A stretch of 39,605 nt of DNA from Nemertoderma westbladi. Its lineage: Eukaryota; Xenacoelomorpha; Nemertodermatida; Nemertodermatidae. Shown piece by piece: positions 29,895-39,605 of the stretch. Location of the stretch: NCBI GenBank assembly GCA_032718475.1, contig JAUCBJ010007737.1, forward strand, positions 1-39,605. The letters run 5' to 3'. The position numbers and the translations under genes are program-made. The notes beneath the pieces were generated by a model. That model saw nothing but the letters and a program-made list of their open reading frames with translations. It was not told the DNA's origin and ran no database searches. Every line of letters starts with the position of its first letter. Position 1 is the first letter of the stretch.

Positions 29895-31002
29895 CGGAGG
29901 GTTGGGGCCAGAAAGTAGGGACTGTCTGGAGGGTTGGGGACCGAAAGTAGGGACTGTCTGGAGGGTTGGGGACCGAAAGTAGGGACTGCCTGGAGGGTTG
30001 GAGCCCGAAAGTAGGGACTGCCTGGAGGGTTGGGTACCGAAAGTAGGGACTGCCTGGAGGGTTGTGGCACGAAAGTAGGGACTGTCTGGAGGGTTGGGGC
30101 CCGAGAGTAGGGACTGTCTGGAGGGTTGGGGCCCGAAAGTAGGGACTGTCTGGAGTGGTGGGGCCCGAAAGTAGGGACTGTCTGGAGGGTTGGGGTCAGA
30201 AAGTAGGGACTGTCTAGAGGGTTGGGGCCCGAAAGTAGGGACTGTCTGGAGGGTTGGGGTCCGAGAGTAGGGACTGTCTGGAGGGTTGGGGCCCGAAAGT
30301 AGGGACTCTCTGGAGGGTTGGGCCCCGAAAGTAGGGACTGTCTGGAGGGTTGGGGCCCGAAAGTAGGGACTGTCTGGAGGGTTGGGGCCCGATAGTAGGG
30401 ACTGTCTGGAGGGTTGGGGCCCGAAAGTAGGGACTGTCTGGAGGGTTGGGGCCCGAAAGTAGGGACTGTCTGGAGGGTTGGGGCCCGAAAGTAGGGACTG
30501 CCTGGAGGGTTGGGGCCCGAAAGTAGGGACTGTCTGGAGGGTTGGGGCCCAAAAGTAGGGACTGTCTGGAGGGTTGGGGCCCTAAAGTAGGGACTGCCTG
30601 GAGGGTTGGGGCCCGAAAGTAGGGACTGTCTGGAGGGTTGGGGCCCGAGAGTAGGGACTGTCTGGAGGGTTGGAGCCCGAAAGTAGGGACTGTCTGGAGG
30701 GTTGGGGCCAGAAAGTAGGGACTGCCTGGAGGGTTGGGGCCCGAGAGTAGGGACTGTCTGGAGGGTTGGGGCCCGAAAGTAGGGACTGCCTGGAGGGTTG
30801 GGGCCCGAAAGTAGGGACTGTCTGGAGGGTTGGGGCCCGAAAGTAGGGACTGCCTGGAGGGTTGGGGCCCGAAAGTAGGGACTGTCTGGAGGGTTGGGGC
30901 CCGAAAGTAGGGACTGCCTGGAGGGTTGGGGCCCGAAAGTAGGGACTGTCTGGAGGGTTGGGGCCCGAAAGTAGGGACTGTCTGGAGGGTTGGGGCCCGA
31001 AA
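29895..31002. repeat. 32-bp G-rich minisatellite array, about 35 copies
   Basis: On the plus strand the unit is AGTAGGGACTGTCTGG, then AGGGTTGGGGCCCGAA. Main variants are TGTC/TGCC, CCCGAAAG/CCCGAGAG, and GGACC or GGCCA for GGCCC. Each unit has G runs GGG, GGAGGG and GGGG spaced by short loops, so adjacent units could form G-quadruplexes on the plus strand. The long minus-strand open frame 30214-31071 (PTLQTVPTFGPQPSRQSLLS-type repeats) comes from the 96-bp frame period and is not taken as a gene. Confidence 0.96.
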
Positions 31003-31071
31003 ATCCTTAATCCGTCGTTGTGACGACGACGACAGACGGTCCACTAATGATGTCGCTACGTAACGGCTCAT

Positions 31072-33305
31072 CTAGGCGGCTCGCACTGGCTCAGCTTTAC
31101 TTTCAGTAACGAATTAAGGACTACTTTACTGCACATGAGTAGGCTATTTTACAATGAAACCGAACACTTGAAATTGCTCTTGAATGGTCTCCAAATCATC
31201 CCCAAACAATCCCTTTCGCTTACATTATTAATTAAATTAAATACTAGCTAACTCGAGCTAGCAACTGCAAACGCTAAAATATTCTATAGTTAAATTAAAT
31301 TTTCTAATTGGAGTTTCAAATTTTTGTTACTTTTTCAAACTTCCTTTCTTTGCTCTACCGTTAGTAATAGGCCTACCCTCCATACCTTTTATAAAATAAT
31401 TGAGAAGTTCCACCAAAAATCTTAATCTATTTTGTAACAACTAAGTCTATTATCATGTTTTTGTTCAGGTTTTTTTTTCGAAATGTTACAATTTTGAAAT
31501 AAAACTACATTAGGCTTACATACACACTTGTTGCTAATTGTAATAATCTGATATTGGCTTCCGACACACAAACACACTGACCACGGCTGACTGTCACACA
31601 CAGACTTTTGGAAAACGGCCATAGTATAATTATATCAAATTATACTCTATGAAATGAAACTATTTATACCACCATTTGTAATAATAGGCCTAACTGTATG
31701 TTATTATAAACGCACACCAACAACGTGTAAGAAACTGACATGTGAATTAACTTATTGTAGCTGGTATCAATTCCCTCTGACTAGACCAGCCTTCACACGA
31801 TCTTGGGTAGTTGCAATTTTCTAAATTGTTTAAATCTCATATGTTCAAAGACCCTTTGAATTTATAAAATAATATGATTTGTACCGCGGTCGCTGTACCG
31901 ATCGGTACCGAGTTCTGTGCGTTTATATGAACATTCAGTGATCACTCCGTTGTTGGTTCTTTTTGGAAAGTTAAATGATTTAATAAAATTAAATCTATCA
32001 TCATATCAATCTCTTGTCATCAAGTATAGCTTTAACTGGTTAACAACTGAATTAAAAATCGCTCCAAACTGTCGCAAACTCTCCCAGAAGCTGCCTTGAG
32101 CCAAAAAAATATTGACCAAAGCTCACCAGAATCTCCCATCACAAACATATGACAGTTTATTGCGTTATGTACAGATTTAATTCAATGTATTTGAAACTGA
32201 CGTGTCATTCGTTTAAGTATCTTCTGATTAGGTTTCATGGTTGAATACGCAAGGGATGGTCGTTGCGCCCTCAGCAGATTTCAATCAAACCGAATCTCAG
32301 ATTCACCTTTATTTGGCTACACAATGAGGCTATTGATACTAGTGGAGGTGCCCCCAGCGGTGCAGCTCTACCTCCCTACTCATCTCATCCAAACCTATTC
32401 AGAATATCCCGGATACATCATCAATACCTCATTCCATCCTGACTGTGTTGACAACCAAATCCCTCTTGTTATGACCAATTTTATTATCCAAAACACGGCT
32501 TTCCAGAAAAATAGAATTATCTCGTTTCCCTCCAAAAGTTCATTCCACGTACCATTGTTTTGTTTCGGAAGATTACAGTGCTAGGAGCTTGTATAACAAC
32601 TTTCTGTGTTGGAAAATGTTATATGGAACCAACACTCATTCGAACTTGGTCGAGGTGCCACTATTACTACACCCAATCGAGGTGGAGGGGATGATAATAT
32701 AGGACGGGGTTAAACTAACGGGATATAAACTAGGGTTCGGTTATATAAAGGGGCCAAAACCAGCTATTTATCTTGATAATTTTGGATTTGATTTCCATGG
32801 TAATATATAATATATTGCGGATTGGATTCAACACAGACTATGATGTTGTAGGTATGTAATGTTGGACAACCACGACAATCTTATTGTCTACCAGAGTCTA
32901 CGTTGTATGTTACTGAGTGATAGTGATGTACAACAAGTATAAATCGTTTCACAACCTATTGCTTCTCTGTAACGATAACATAACAATATTGCTTGCTTCA
33001 TGATATGTTCACCTTTGGCTTAGTCTGTAAATCATCAGGGTAATTGTAGTATAAATAGTTCGTGGGAGTAAGTAAGGGAACTAGATGGCTCGCCCCAATG
33101 GAGAATGGGGGAGAGAATGGGCAGACTGGACCGGTAAGCGAGGGCAGACTGGTGATGGGTTGTGGGGAGGATTTACCGGTTGGACTATGCTCTATTGTTT
33201 TGTTAACTTTGCGATCATACCGTAATGAGTTGTACGTTTTGTTGAGTTATTGAATAATATAATAATATCGGTGGTGCACTAAGCTAACCGGGCGTTAACT
33301 AAAGT
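31072..33305. other. AT-rich sequence without a recognised gene
   Basis: Contains the dispersed-repeat copy at 31480-31560. A plus-strand open frame of 115 codons at 32237-32584 (start ATG, no signal peptide or known motif) and short frames at 31422-31622 and 31917-32099 are the only candidates, and none is recognised. The right part, roughly 32600-33290, should hold the 5' LTR of the retroelement beginning at 33306 if one survives. No second LTR copy was found, so its limits cannot be set. Confidence 0.4.
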
Positions 33306-34016
33306 ATGGCACCGAAGCTATCGGACTATGTTAAAAATTATGTTGGATCCATTGAGCCGTGCGCTTGGCTACAAACATTTGAAGATACTTGAGTTCTTGA
33401 AGTTGAATCGAACCTAAAACCTGAATCTAAGGCCACGTATTTGAGACTGTCGTTAGAAGGGCCAGCCTACACGGTAGTATCGCAACTCCCGGAGGAATCA
33501 ACGGGAAATTACGATGAAGTAAAGAAGGCTCTCATTGTAGCATTCGATATAAACGCATACTCCGCTTACGAACAACCCGGTGAAACCCGGTGAAGCCATT
33601 GATACATTCTTGGCCGACTTGAAACGGTTGCTATTCCTAATAATGGAGGGTGATGCTGATGACATCAGTGGAAATTATGCCCAGTCTATGCTGGCGGCTC
33701 AGTTTGTTAGTGGACTGCCAGAGTCAATCCAGGGGGAAACGAAGGCCCTTGCTGGATCACTAAACCTCGATGAGCTACTATCACAATCAAGACGACTTAT
33801 CTCCGAGAGTGCAGGAAAAATGAACAGCTGGGATAGCAAGGTGGGCGCGAGCAGTTCGGTGCTGCCGGATTCGGATTCCACCACCCTAGAAATCGAGACC
33901 GACAGAATCGAGGTGGATTCTCTAGTGGGCGAGGTGGAAGAGGGATTCCTCCGTCGGGATTCAGGGAGAACGAGTATGGACACTGATGAAGAGGCGAAGC
34001 GAGTGGCGACGATGTA
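33306..34016 (+). pseudogene. LTR-retrotransposon gag-like region, broken
   Basis: An ATG at 33306 opens a frame interrupted by TGA at 33390-33392. A 10-bp tandem duplication (CCCGGTGAAA at 33576-33585, CCCGGTGAAG at 33586-33595) then shifts the frame. The rest stays open to TAG at about 34015 and looks like a capsid/gag of an LTR retrotransposon: helical, with a FLADLKRLLF and FVSGLPESI pattern typical of retrotransposon gag domains, followed by an acidic Ser-rich linker. No CCHC zinc knuckle was seen. It is not functional as it stands. Confidence 0.72.
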
Positions 34017-34059
34017 GACGGGAGCGACCTTTGCGCCAGTGGACGTTCCCCAAACTATA

Positions 34060-35210
34060 GCTCTGGCGACTTACCGAATATTCAAATAAACTGCGGTGGG
34101 AAAATTGTCCAGTCACTTGTAGACTCAGGCTGCACGAAGATCATTATGAGCTCTAAATTTATTAGTAATATATCGGGTTCATTTGTTTTTATTGGGGCTC
34201 CTAAAGAGATAATAATGTTAGATGGGACTCGTACAGTAGATATGGGTAGGCAATTTAAAACTACTATACTGTTGAACTGGATTCAGGGCACAAAATTCAA
34301 TGGGTCTTTTCCATTGTACAAAAACTTGTGGGCGGACAGGATGTGATTTTTGGTTGGGACTTGATTAAAAGGGTTGTGGGAATATCATTATGTCAATTAG
34401 ATTACGGAAAATTCGAAGCTTTATTAATAGAAAAGGGTAGGCATACCGGTAATTTACAAAAAATTGCAGCAACAGGCACTAACCCAGAAAACCTAACTGC
34501 CCCAGAAACTCCAAACATTAAAATTGAAAAAACAGACTATTCAGCAAAATTTAATGGTACTTACTGGGAAGCTGAATATAAATTTGAAAAGGGAATTGGT
34601 CCCACGAGACTGACCAATCAAGTAACAGAATACAATATTCCAGACCACTTAAAAAGTAAACATGCCAAGGCCATGAAGGAATGGGTGGAACAAGGTTGGC
34701 TGGTAAAATATAGTGGGGTTGTAAAAGGACTGATTCCGCTCATGGGGAAGCACGAACCTCGTAAAGACAGGTTTCGCCCCATCATGGATTTTCGCGAACT
34801 CAATGAATACATAATTAAGCAGCCAGGTAATGAGGTGGCTGCGAGCAATGATAAACTGCGTAACTATATTCGTATGGGGAACAAAACTGCGATAATTGAC
34901 TTGAAATGGTCCTATATGCAAATCAGAATTGCTGGTGGACTGCATCCATACCAAACAGTAATATATAATGGAAAAAGATATTTAATGACTCGATTGACCT
35001 AAGATTCTTGATGATATTGTTGACGAGACCTGCCGACAAAATAAATGGATTAAAGATGCAACAAGTACGTTCAGGGATGACATTTATGTCGATCTTTCAA
35101 CTGGAGTTACTGTAGATGAGGTTCGCGACCACTTTTGTTCGCGCTTTCAGACCTTTGGCACAGTAGGCTTGACCGCAAATAAATTTAAGCCCACGAATCC
35201 AGTCTCCCGG
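34060..35210 (+). pseudogene. LTR-retrotransposon protease and reverse-transcriptase region, truncated
   Basis: A retropepsin-type active site D-S-G lies at 34122-34130, in a frame different from the next long frame. The frame 34328-35002 carries the start of a reverse transcriptase: an N-terminal region, then RPIMDFRELNEYI and AIIDLKWSYMQI (the first RT aspartate block). It ends soon after at LMTRLT with a stop. A little further on (about 35050-35150), a piece with a D-D-I-Y-V-D motif suggests the second catalytic block in disrupted form. RNase H and integrase were not found. The layout fits a Ty3/Gypsy-like element; the clade is not certain. Confidence 0.78.
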
Positions 35211-35935
35211 TGTTATAAACGGGTCATTTGGACGCGCATGGACTGGCTTCGGCTAATGTTTTTGGTTTGTTTTGTATTAAATCTTATCATCTTACAAAAG
35301 GCAGATTATCAATAAAGACATATAAATTTCGGCAGGTTAAACTGCTGAAGGTCTATAAAAGCGCGTACAATAGGTATACAATAGGCGAATATTCGACCCA
35401 GTGCACTAAGGGTAATTCGCAAGTGGTCGTCTGGTCGGTTTAGATATACCATATACAGGCACAGGGGTGGTCGGAAGATTTGAATTGGTCGGCAAATTCG
35501 GCTCCATCTATAGTCTACATATAAACTTTTGCGACTTTTAGCGACCCTCCATATAGTCCTTGTAGACCTATGATGATGTAAGCCGACTACTTGCGACTTA
35601 CTCTCAGTTCACTGGGTCGAATAGTCGCCTTTATACATGACCCAAGAGTGGTTGGAACTTGGCCTAACCTAAATACTCCATATGTAAACTAGCCGACTTC
35701 TAGCGATCCTCCATAGGTCACCTGAGTTAGGCTGGTCGGCTTTCATATATAAAGTTAACACATACACAATAATTCAAATAGACATTAAATATATAATTAA
35801 TAGTAAATAGTAATAACTGGCCAACTATTATATTTAGTACGTAGTATACCAATTATCCAATCAAATGCTGTACATGATAAGGAGGGACAGTAATTAGGGT
35901 AGACGCATTGTTATTGGATTGATATAGCCGACCAT
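35211..35935. other. No recognised gene; CGACTT-rich segment
   Basis: Between about 35480 and 35740, short motifs GCCGACT, GCGACTT and GCGAYCCTCCATA recur irregularly, suggesting a decayed tandem repeat. No coding capacity was recognised. Confidence 0.4.
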
Positions 35936-36008
35936 TGCGTCGATTTCCCCCTGGAGAGGATACAATTTTTCTTACGTCGAAAGTCCCCCCCCCCCCCCTA
36001 TCTGTGTT
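35936..36008 (+). repeat. Fold-back family fragment with 14-C tract
   Basis: TGCGTCGATTTCCCCCTGGAGAG, later CGTCGAAAGT, then 14 C (35985-35998) and TATCTGTG. This closely parallels 7705-7770, where the C tract is replaced by CACCCC. Confidence 0.75.
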
Positions 36009-36120
36009 ATGCATATGCAATATCATTGGGTAATGGGAACCAATCGCCTGCATCCTGCCTGCTATACAGTTAATTGATAGTTAGCCAATAAACAGTGTTC
36101 GCGCTTTCAGACCTTTGGCA

Positions 36121-37405
36121 GTTTAACCCGCCAAATTAGGATGTCTGTTAGATAATAAATCACTTTAGCCGATGACATTTATTTGATTCACTACACTAGT
36201 CGAAACCAATCTGTGCGCGATCATTCACCCGCTGGATAATTCCCGGGAGATTGGGTTCGACGGCTTAATTTTATTGCTATGTAAGCTTAATGTATTATTC
36301 GACTGACAGTATTATATAATCTCTGACAATATTATTCACTTTCGGGGAATATTAACAGTTCCTTTAGGACGTGGCGCTCTATCTATATAAACAGAGTTAT
36401 GACTTAAACTACTCACAACGATATGGCTTAGTTATAATTTACATATATGGCGCATTCTTTAGGAAATGCTTCGTTATCAGTCTCACTCATACACAATGCT
36501 GCACAATACTGCACACTGATCTGCCGATCTTCACTGATTTTAGTTACATATAAAAGGAACACGGACTGACTCATGTAGGGTCTATCAAATAACATTAAAT
36601 TCACTGCAAACCACTTTAACATAAGTCACAATCGTTATCTGTAACCCTTCTCTCTTACCTTCAGTATATCAAGAATATTGGGTTTTCGGGGTTATTTGTC
36701 GTTATTCCAAATATAATAATTCATCAACCATATTATGAAGTACAGACAGCAAATAGCAGTATAACAATATAAAGTATGCACAGTGTTACACAGTATACAG
36801 TGTATGCAGTACTGCAGTATGCATTGATTGCATTGAGTTAGGTTAGTCAAGATAACGGATATATGTCCTTATGATTAAGCCTACTAGTGTACGGCTAAAA
36901 CAGTAAAGCACAAAATACTTCCAAGCCGTTCTTTCTTTGGCTCAGGACTGAATGTAAACACTGCACATAGGCATTGCGTCATTTCTCGGAAATTTTCTGT
37001 ACAAGGAGCCACAAAAACGCTCTAATTGGCTGACTGAACTGAGAGACGCCGTAGAACAAAGGAAATCAACACGTATGAATGTCAGCTGTTAACCGTAGTC
37101 ATAGTAACTACTGTTCAAGAGTAGCTATCACCCCTTTGCGTCACGAATTGCCATAGAATCATAAAATATGCCTTTCACAGTACACATACGGAGGAAATAG
37201 GTCTTAGATCCTCTAAAAACACCGATACAGCAATAATACGGTCTCTTACACTTATTAAATCAACTACAGAGTATTTTAATGTAAAAGATAATAAAAATAA
37301 CGGGGCAATTCAGCAAAGGCTTTTACACCGCTCCCAGAAAATGGGATTTTCAGTCTATAAAATATAAAAATCACAGTTTCTAAAACCTAAAGATACTCTA
37401 AACAG
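36121..37405. other. AT-rich sequence without a recognised gene
   Basis: Short open frames at 36371-36553 and 36428-36622 carry no recognisable domain. Short CAGTATACAGTGTATGCAGTACTGCAGTATGC-like runs near 36780-36830 are low-complexity. Confidence 0.4.
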
Positions 37406-37717
37406 TTAGTCTTTCTTGCGCGGACGGCGTTTACGCAGTTTTTTAAAGCTAGCAAGAGTCCTTTTCTCTTTGGGGGGAACCACTTTACTAGGAGGGCCAT
37501 AACTCCTGGGTGAAGGGTGCAATATGATTGCATTAGAAGGTTTGGGTTTACTGTCGGTGTCTCGTCCATTTCGATATGCTTCTCCTCGAGCTGATTTTCC
37601 TCCGCTTGTCATGGGATATGTTCGTCCAAAACTCTCGCAGAGAATAGGGTTTTCTAAGCTTGATATCTTCTTAGAGATTCGAGATTTCCCAATCGAACCG
37701 AGATAAGGCCAATTCGT
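37406..37717 (-). CDS. Hypothetical basic C-terminal coding segment
   Basis: The minus strand is open from after a TAA at 37718-37720 down to TAA at 37406-37408, 103 codons. An ATG lies at about 37612, giving 68 codons, but the frame continues upstream of it without a stop, and AG acceptor candidates exist near 37650-37675. The product would be hydrophilic, rich in Ser, Pro, Lys and Arg, with HPSPRSYGPPSKVVPPKEK and a strongly basic tail ending K-L-R-K-R-R-P-R-K-K-D that could act as a nuclear or nucleolar signal. It reads more like the last exon of a real gene than random sequence, but no family was recognised. Confidence 0.35.
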   Translation of the reverse strand, partial: TNWPYLGSIGKSRISKKISSLENPILCESFGRTYPMTSGGKSARGEAYRNGRDTDSKPKPSNAIILHPSPRSYGPPSKVVPPKEKRTLASFKKLRKRRPRKKD

Positions 37718-37965
37718 TTATCGATTGGACTTACTGTTATAACTTACGTTTATCTGAACAAACGCAGGTTTCCTTTTTGATCTTTATAGAATCACGTTTA
37801 ACTCGTTTCGTACAAAACTCTCCTTCACCTTGATGAAGGGTTGTATCGCGTTAAACGGGGACGACCATACGGTAGGATAGTGATATTAGGTGTCCGCATC
37901 ACAATCCGGCTAGGTAAGATGGGCGGCTAGCTAGAAATCACTGTCGGAGTGTTACCGATTAATTG

Positions 37966-38279
37966 TTAGGGTAGCACTAGATCTTTGAACAGTGAATACA
38001 GTCCACGAGGATCCGCGACACCACCAGGATCGCAGGTCTGAGGTCCAACTAAGGAATGAGGAGGTTTGATCGAGTATTCCGGGACTCTGATCGTAGGTTT
38101 ACTCCAGGATCGTTCGAGCCGAGTGAGCATAGGTGGTACGTCAAACAAGTTTCGCTCGAAACTCCAGTAAATATAACGAGCACAACTGTGTTTAACACAA
38201 CGTTTCCGTGGATGTTTATGTCTTTCCGTTTATTGGCTGGATCTAGGGCATTTATCGTAATAATACCAAAGACGCACGT
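37966..38279 (-). CDS. Candidate two-exon gene end, unrecognised
   Basis: The exon complement(37966-38161) would encode FERNLFDVPPMLTRLERSW, then VPEYSIKPPHSLVGPQTCDP and GGVADPRGLYSLF, with stop TAA at 37966-37968. It is preceded by an AG acceptor (CTGGAG). A minus-strand frame upstream (SIVTTNKYHPRYPYQ, about 38324-38280) ends at a GTGCGT donor at 38277, and joining through a 116-bp intron (38162-38277) keeps the frame (phase 2). The short, Pro/Tyr-rich style resembles axonemal microtubule inner proteins, but no family was identified. The start exon was not found, and the donor is not strong. Confidence 0.35.
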
Positions 38280-38289
38280 CTGGTAGGGG

Positions 38290-39605
38290 TAACGCGGATG
38301 ATATTTATTTGTTGTTACAATGCTTCTATCAAGAATTCCCAATATATGTTGGAGTTACCGCGTTTATTTGTTTCTTTAATGTCTTTTCTTTCGAGCCGAT
38401 TTCGAATAGAATTTTCGCATTCGAATTTCAGTTTATGGTTCCGACTCCGCTGGGCAGGATATATAGTCGACATAGTCCGTATTGTGTAAATTGATAGAAT
38501 GACCAGTAGTTAAGAAGCCCATATACGTACCATTACGGCTTGTAAAAGTAGAGTATATCGCTCCCCGATACCAAGACCATCTTCTATCAACTCCGTCATT
38601 TCTGCTATATATGAGTTTATCCACATTATAAGGAGTTTATATTTAGGCGAGCGGGCGTCGCTGCCTACCCCAATCAACCCCCGGACAGGACGAGATCCTC
38701 AGCGCCGATGTGTCGTCGCCGCCGTACTTTCGCCAACGACGTAGCCGCACAACGACAACGACAACTGGCACAAGTCACTCGACTGTCCGTCCCAAAGGCT
38801 TAGATGTACTTCAGGTATTCCTTGGAGAGTTAGGTTACTTTACGATTGCGACTGGCTACTGTAAACACACCTTAGCAGTAACATTCACCTATAAACTCAC
38901 AAATACCACACACACAACTTGTCACAAATTACACACATTCGGGCCATTTGTCCGTTAGTCAATACCTTCCAGAATGTCACTGTATTATTATGTATCCTTG
39001 GATACTAGTAGTGCGCTATTTATTCCCTATGCTATTCAATGGGACAAGCTTTCTATTGTTCTTTTAACTCAATTCTAATTCTAGCGTGGTTGTTGCTATG
39101 GTGACATTATGCAAAGCTAGCGGTAGAATTAGAGTAATTCCAATGCATACAGATCTGGGATGTTATTTAATAGTATTCTTTAATAGTCAATGTTCTGTTT
39201 TATACATGACTTTATGAATTTTATCGGCTATTGACTATGTTTGGGAGACTTTCACACTCTCATACGCATGATAATATAAATCTCCGCTCCCTTGATCTAT
39301 TAATTAATGGAATTTTGGGAATGTTATAAATTGCGTAAAAATGGCAATTTATTAAATTCATTAAAAGGCATGAATTTAAATTTATTCCCTGAAATTTTAT
39401 TATTTGATAATTAAATTGACATATTTTGATTCTAGAACATGTCTAGGGACACAAGATCCTTAATTCTAAGAAAATTGTCTCTTTAAGAATATCGGTAAAT
39501 GCTACGATATCTTAATTGACTAGAATTGTTGAAGGATCTGAATTTTACAGATTTTGACTTATTTGATTTGTAAATATTAACTAATTAATATTTGAGATGG
39601 GCAGC
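38290..39605. other. Right end of window, no firmly supported gene
   Basis: Minus-strand frames near 38530-38640 end at a possible donor (ATG then GTACGT, about 38529), which could be an upstream exon of the candidate gene at 37966-38279, but the phase does not match. A plus-strand frame at 38710-38958 starts in a GC-rich CGACGACG-type stretch and shows no domain. From 39000 the sequence is AT-rich, and nothing was recognised. Confidence 0.4.

Larger units (their letters stand above)
35136..36120 (+). repeat. 25-bp direct repeat at the retroelement's broken end
   Basis: TGTTCGCGCTTTCAGACCTT plus TGGCA occurs at 35136-35160 within the retroelement-like sequence and again exactly at 36096-36120, 960 bp downstream. 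The neighbouring bases differ. Confidence 0.9.

Noticed and set aside
30214-31071. 285-codon minus-strand Pro/Ser-rich open frame
   Set aside because: It is a by-product of the 32-bp array (three-unit, 96-bp coding period). All variation follows unit variants, with no sign of coding constraint.
32600-33300. A defined 5' LTR and primer-binding site for the retroelement
   Set aside because: A TGGTGC near 33270 could be part of a primer-binding site, but no second LTR was found in the window, so no boundaries are claimed.

Overview
The window looks like nuclear DNA of a metazoan, most likely a marine invertebrate. Two spliced genes with clear animal orthologues are present, with GT-AG introns, tRNA-derived SINE-like units, LINE, piggyBac and LTR-retrotransposon remains, and the 8-mer TAGGCCTA recurs often. 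The exact group cannot be fixed from the sequence. No bacterial operon, CRISPR array or rRNA was seen.

Two genes are well supported. (1) On the minus strand at 8871-14794 is a three-exon gene for BAP18, the SANT-domain chromatin subunit (human C17orf49), predicted at 251 residues. Its second intron is filled by about 4.5 kb of a 30-bp minisatellite. (2) On the plus strand at 20212-22274 is a two-exon polypeptide N-acetylgalactosaminyltransferase of 610 residues: type II membrane anchor, GT-A catalytic domain and C-terminal ricin-type lectin domain. Two weaker minus-strand coding candidates lie at 37406-37717 and 37966-38279.

The rest is mostly repeats. Six tandem-array regions (225-2935, 9745-14233, 22377-23586 in two parts, 24358-27783, 27973-28955 and 29895-31002) cover about 13.5 kb, roughly a third of the window. 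Mobile elements include: a decayed piggyBac element with TTAA target sites (4228-6838), inserted between units of a ~140-bp repeat that carries a CTCF-like core; a G/C-tract fold-back family (7346-7681 and fragments); two non-autonomous inverted-repeat elements that both begin TATGG and are flanked by 6-bp target duplications (18281-19418 and 22316-23651); LINE reverse-transcriptase fragments (17116-17515 and probably 27785-27960); three tRNA-like SINE units; and a broken LTR-retrotransposon (33306-35210).

The most unusual observation is that the BAP18 intron-2 minisatellite unit contains the exon-2 splice donor itself. The array therefore looks like about 150 tandem copies of an exon-intron junction lying directly downstream of the real donor. 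Second is the TATGG/6-bp-duplication element family, in which one member has grown a 21-23-bp satellite within its inverted arms.
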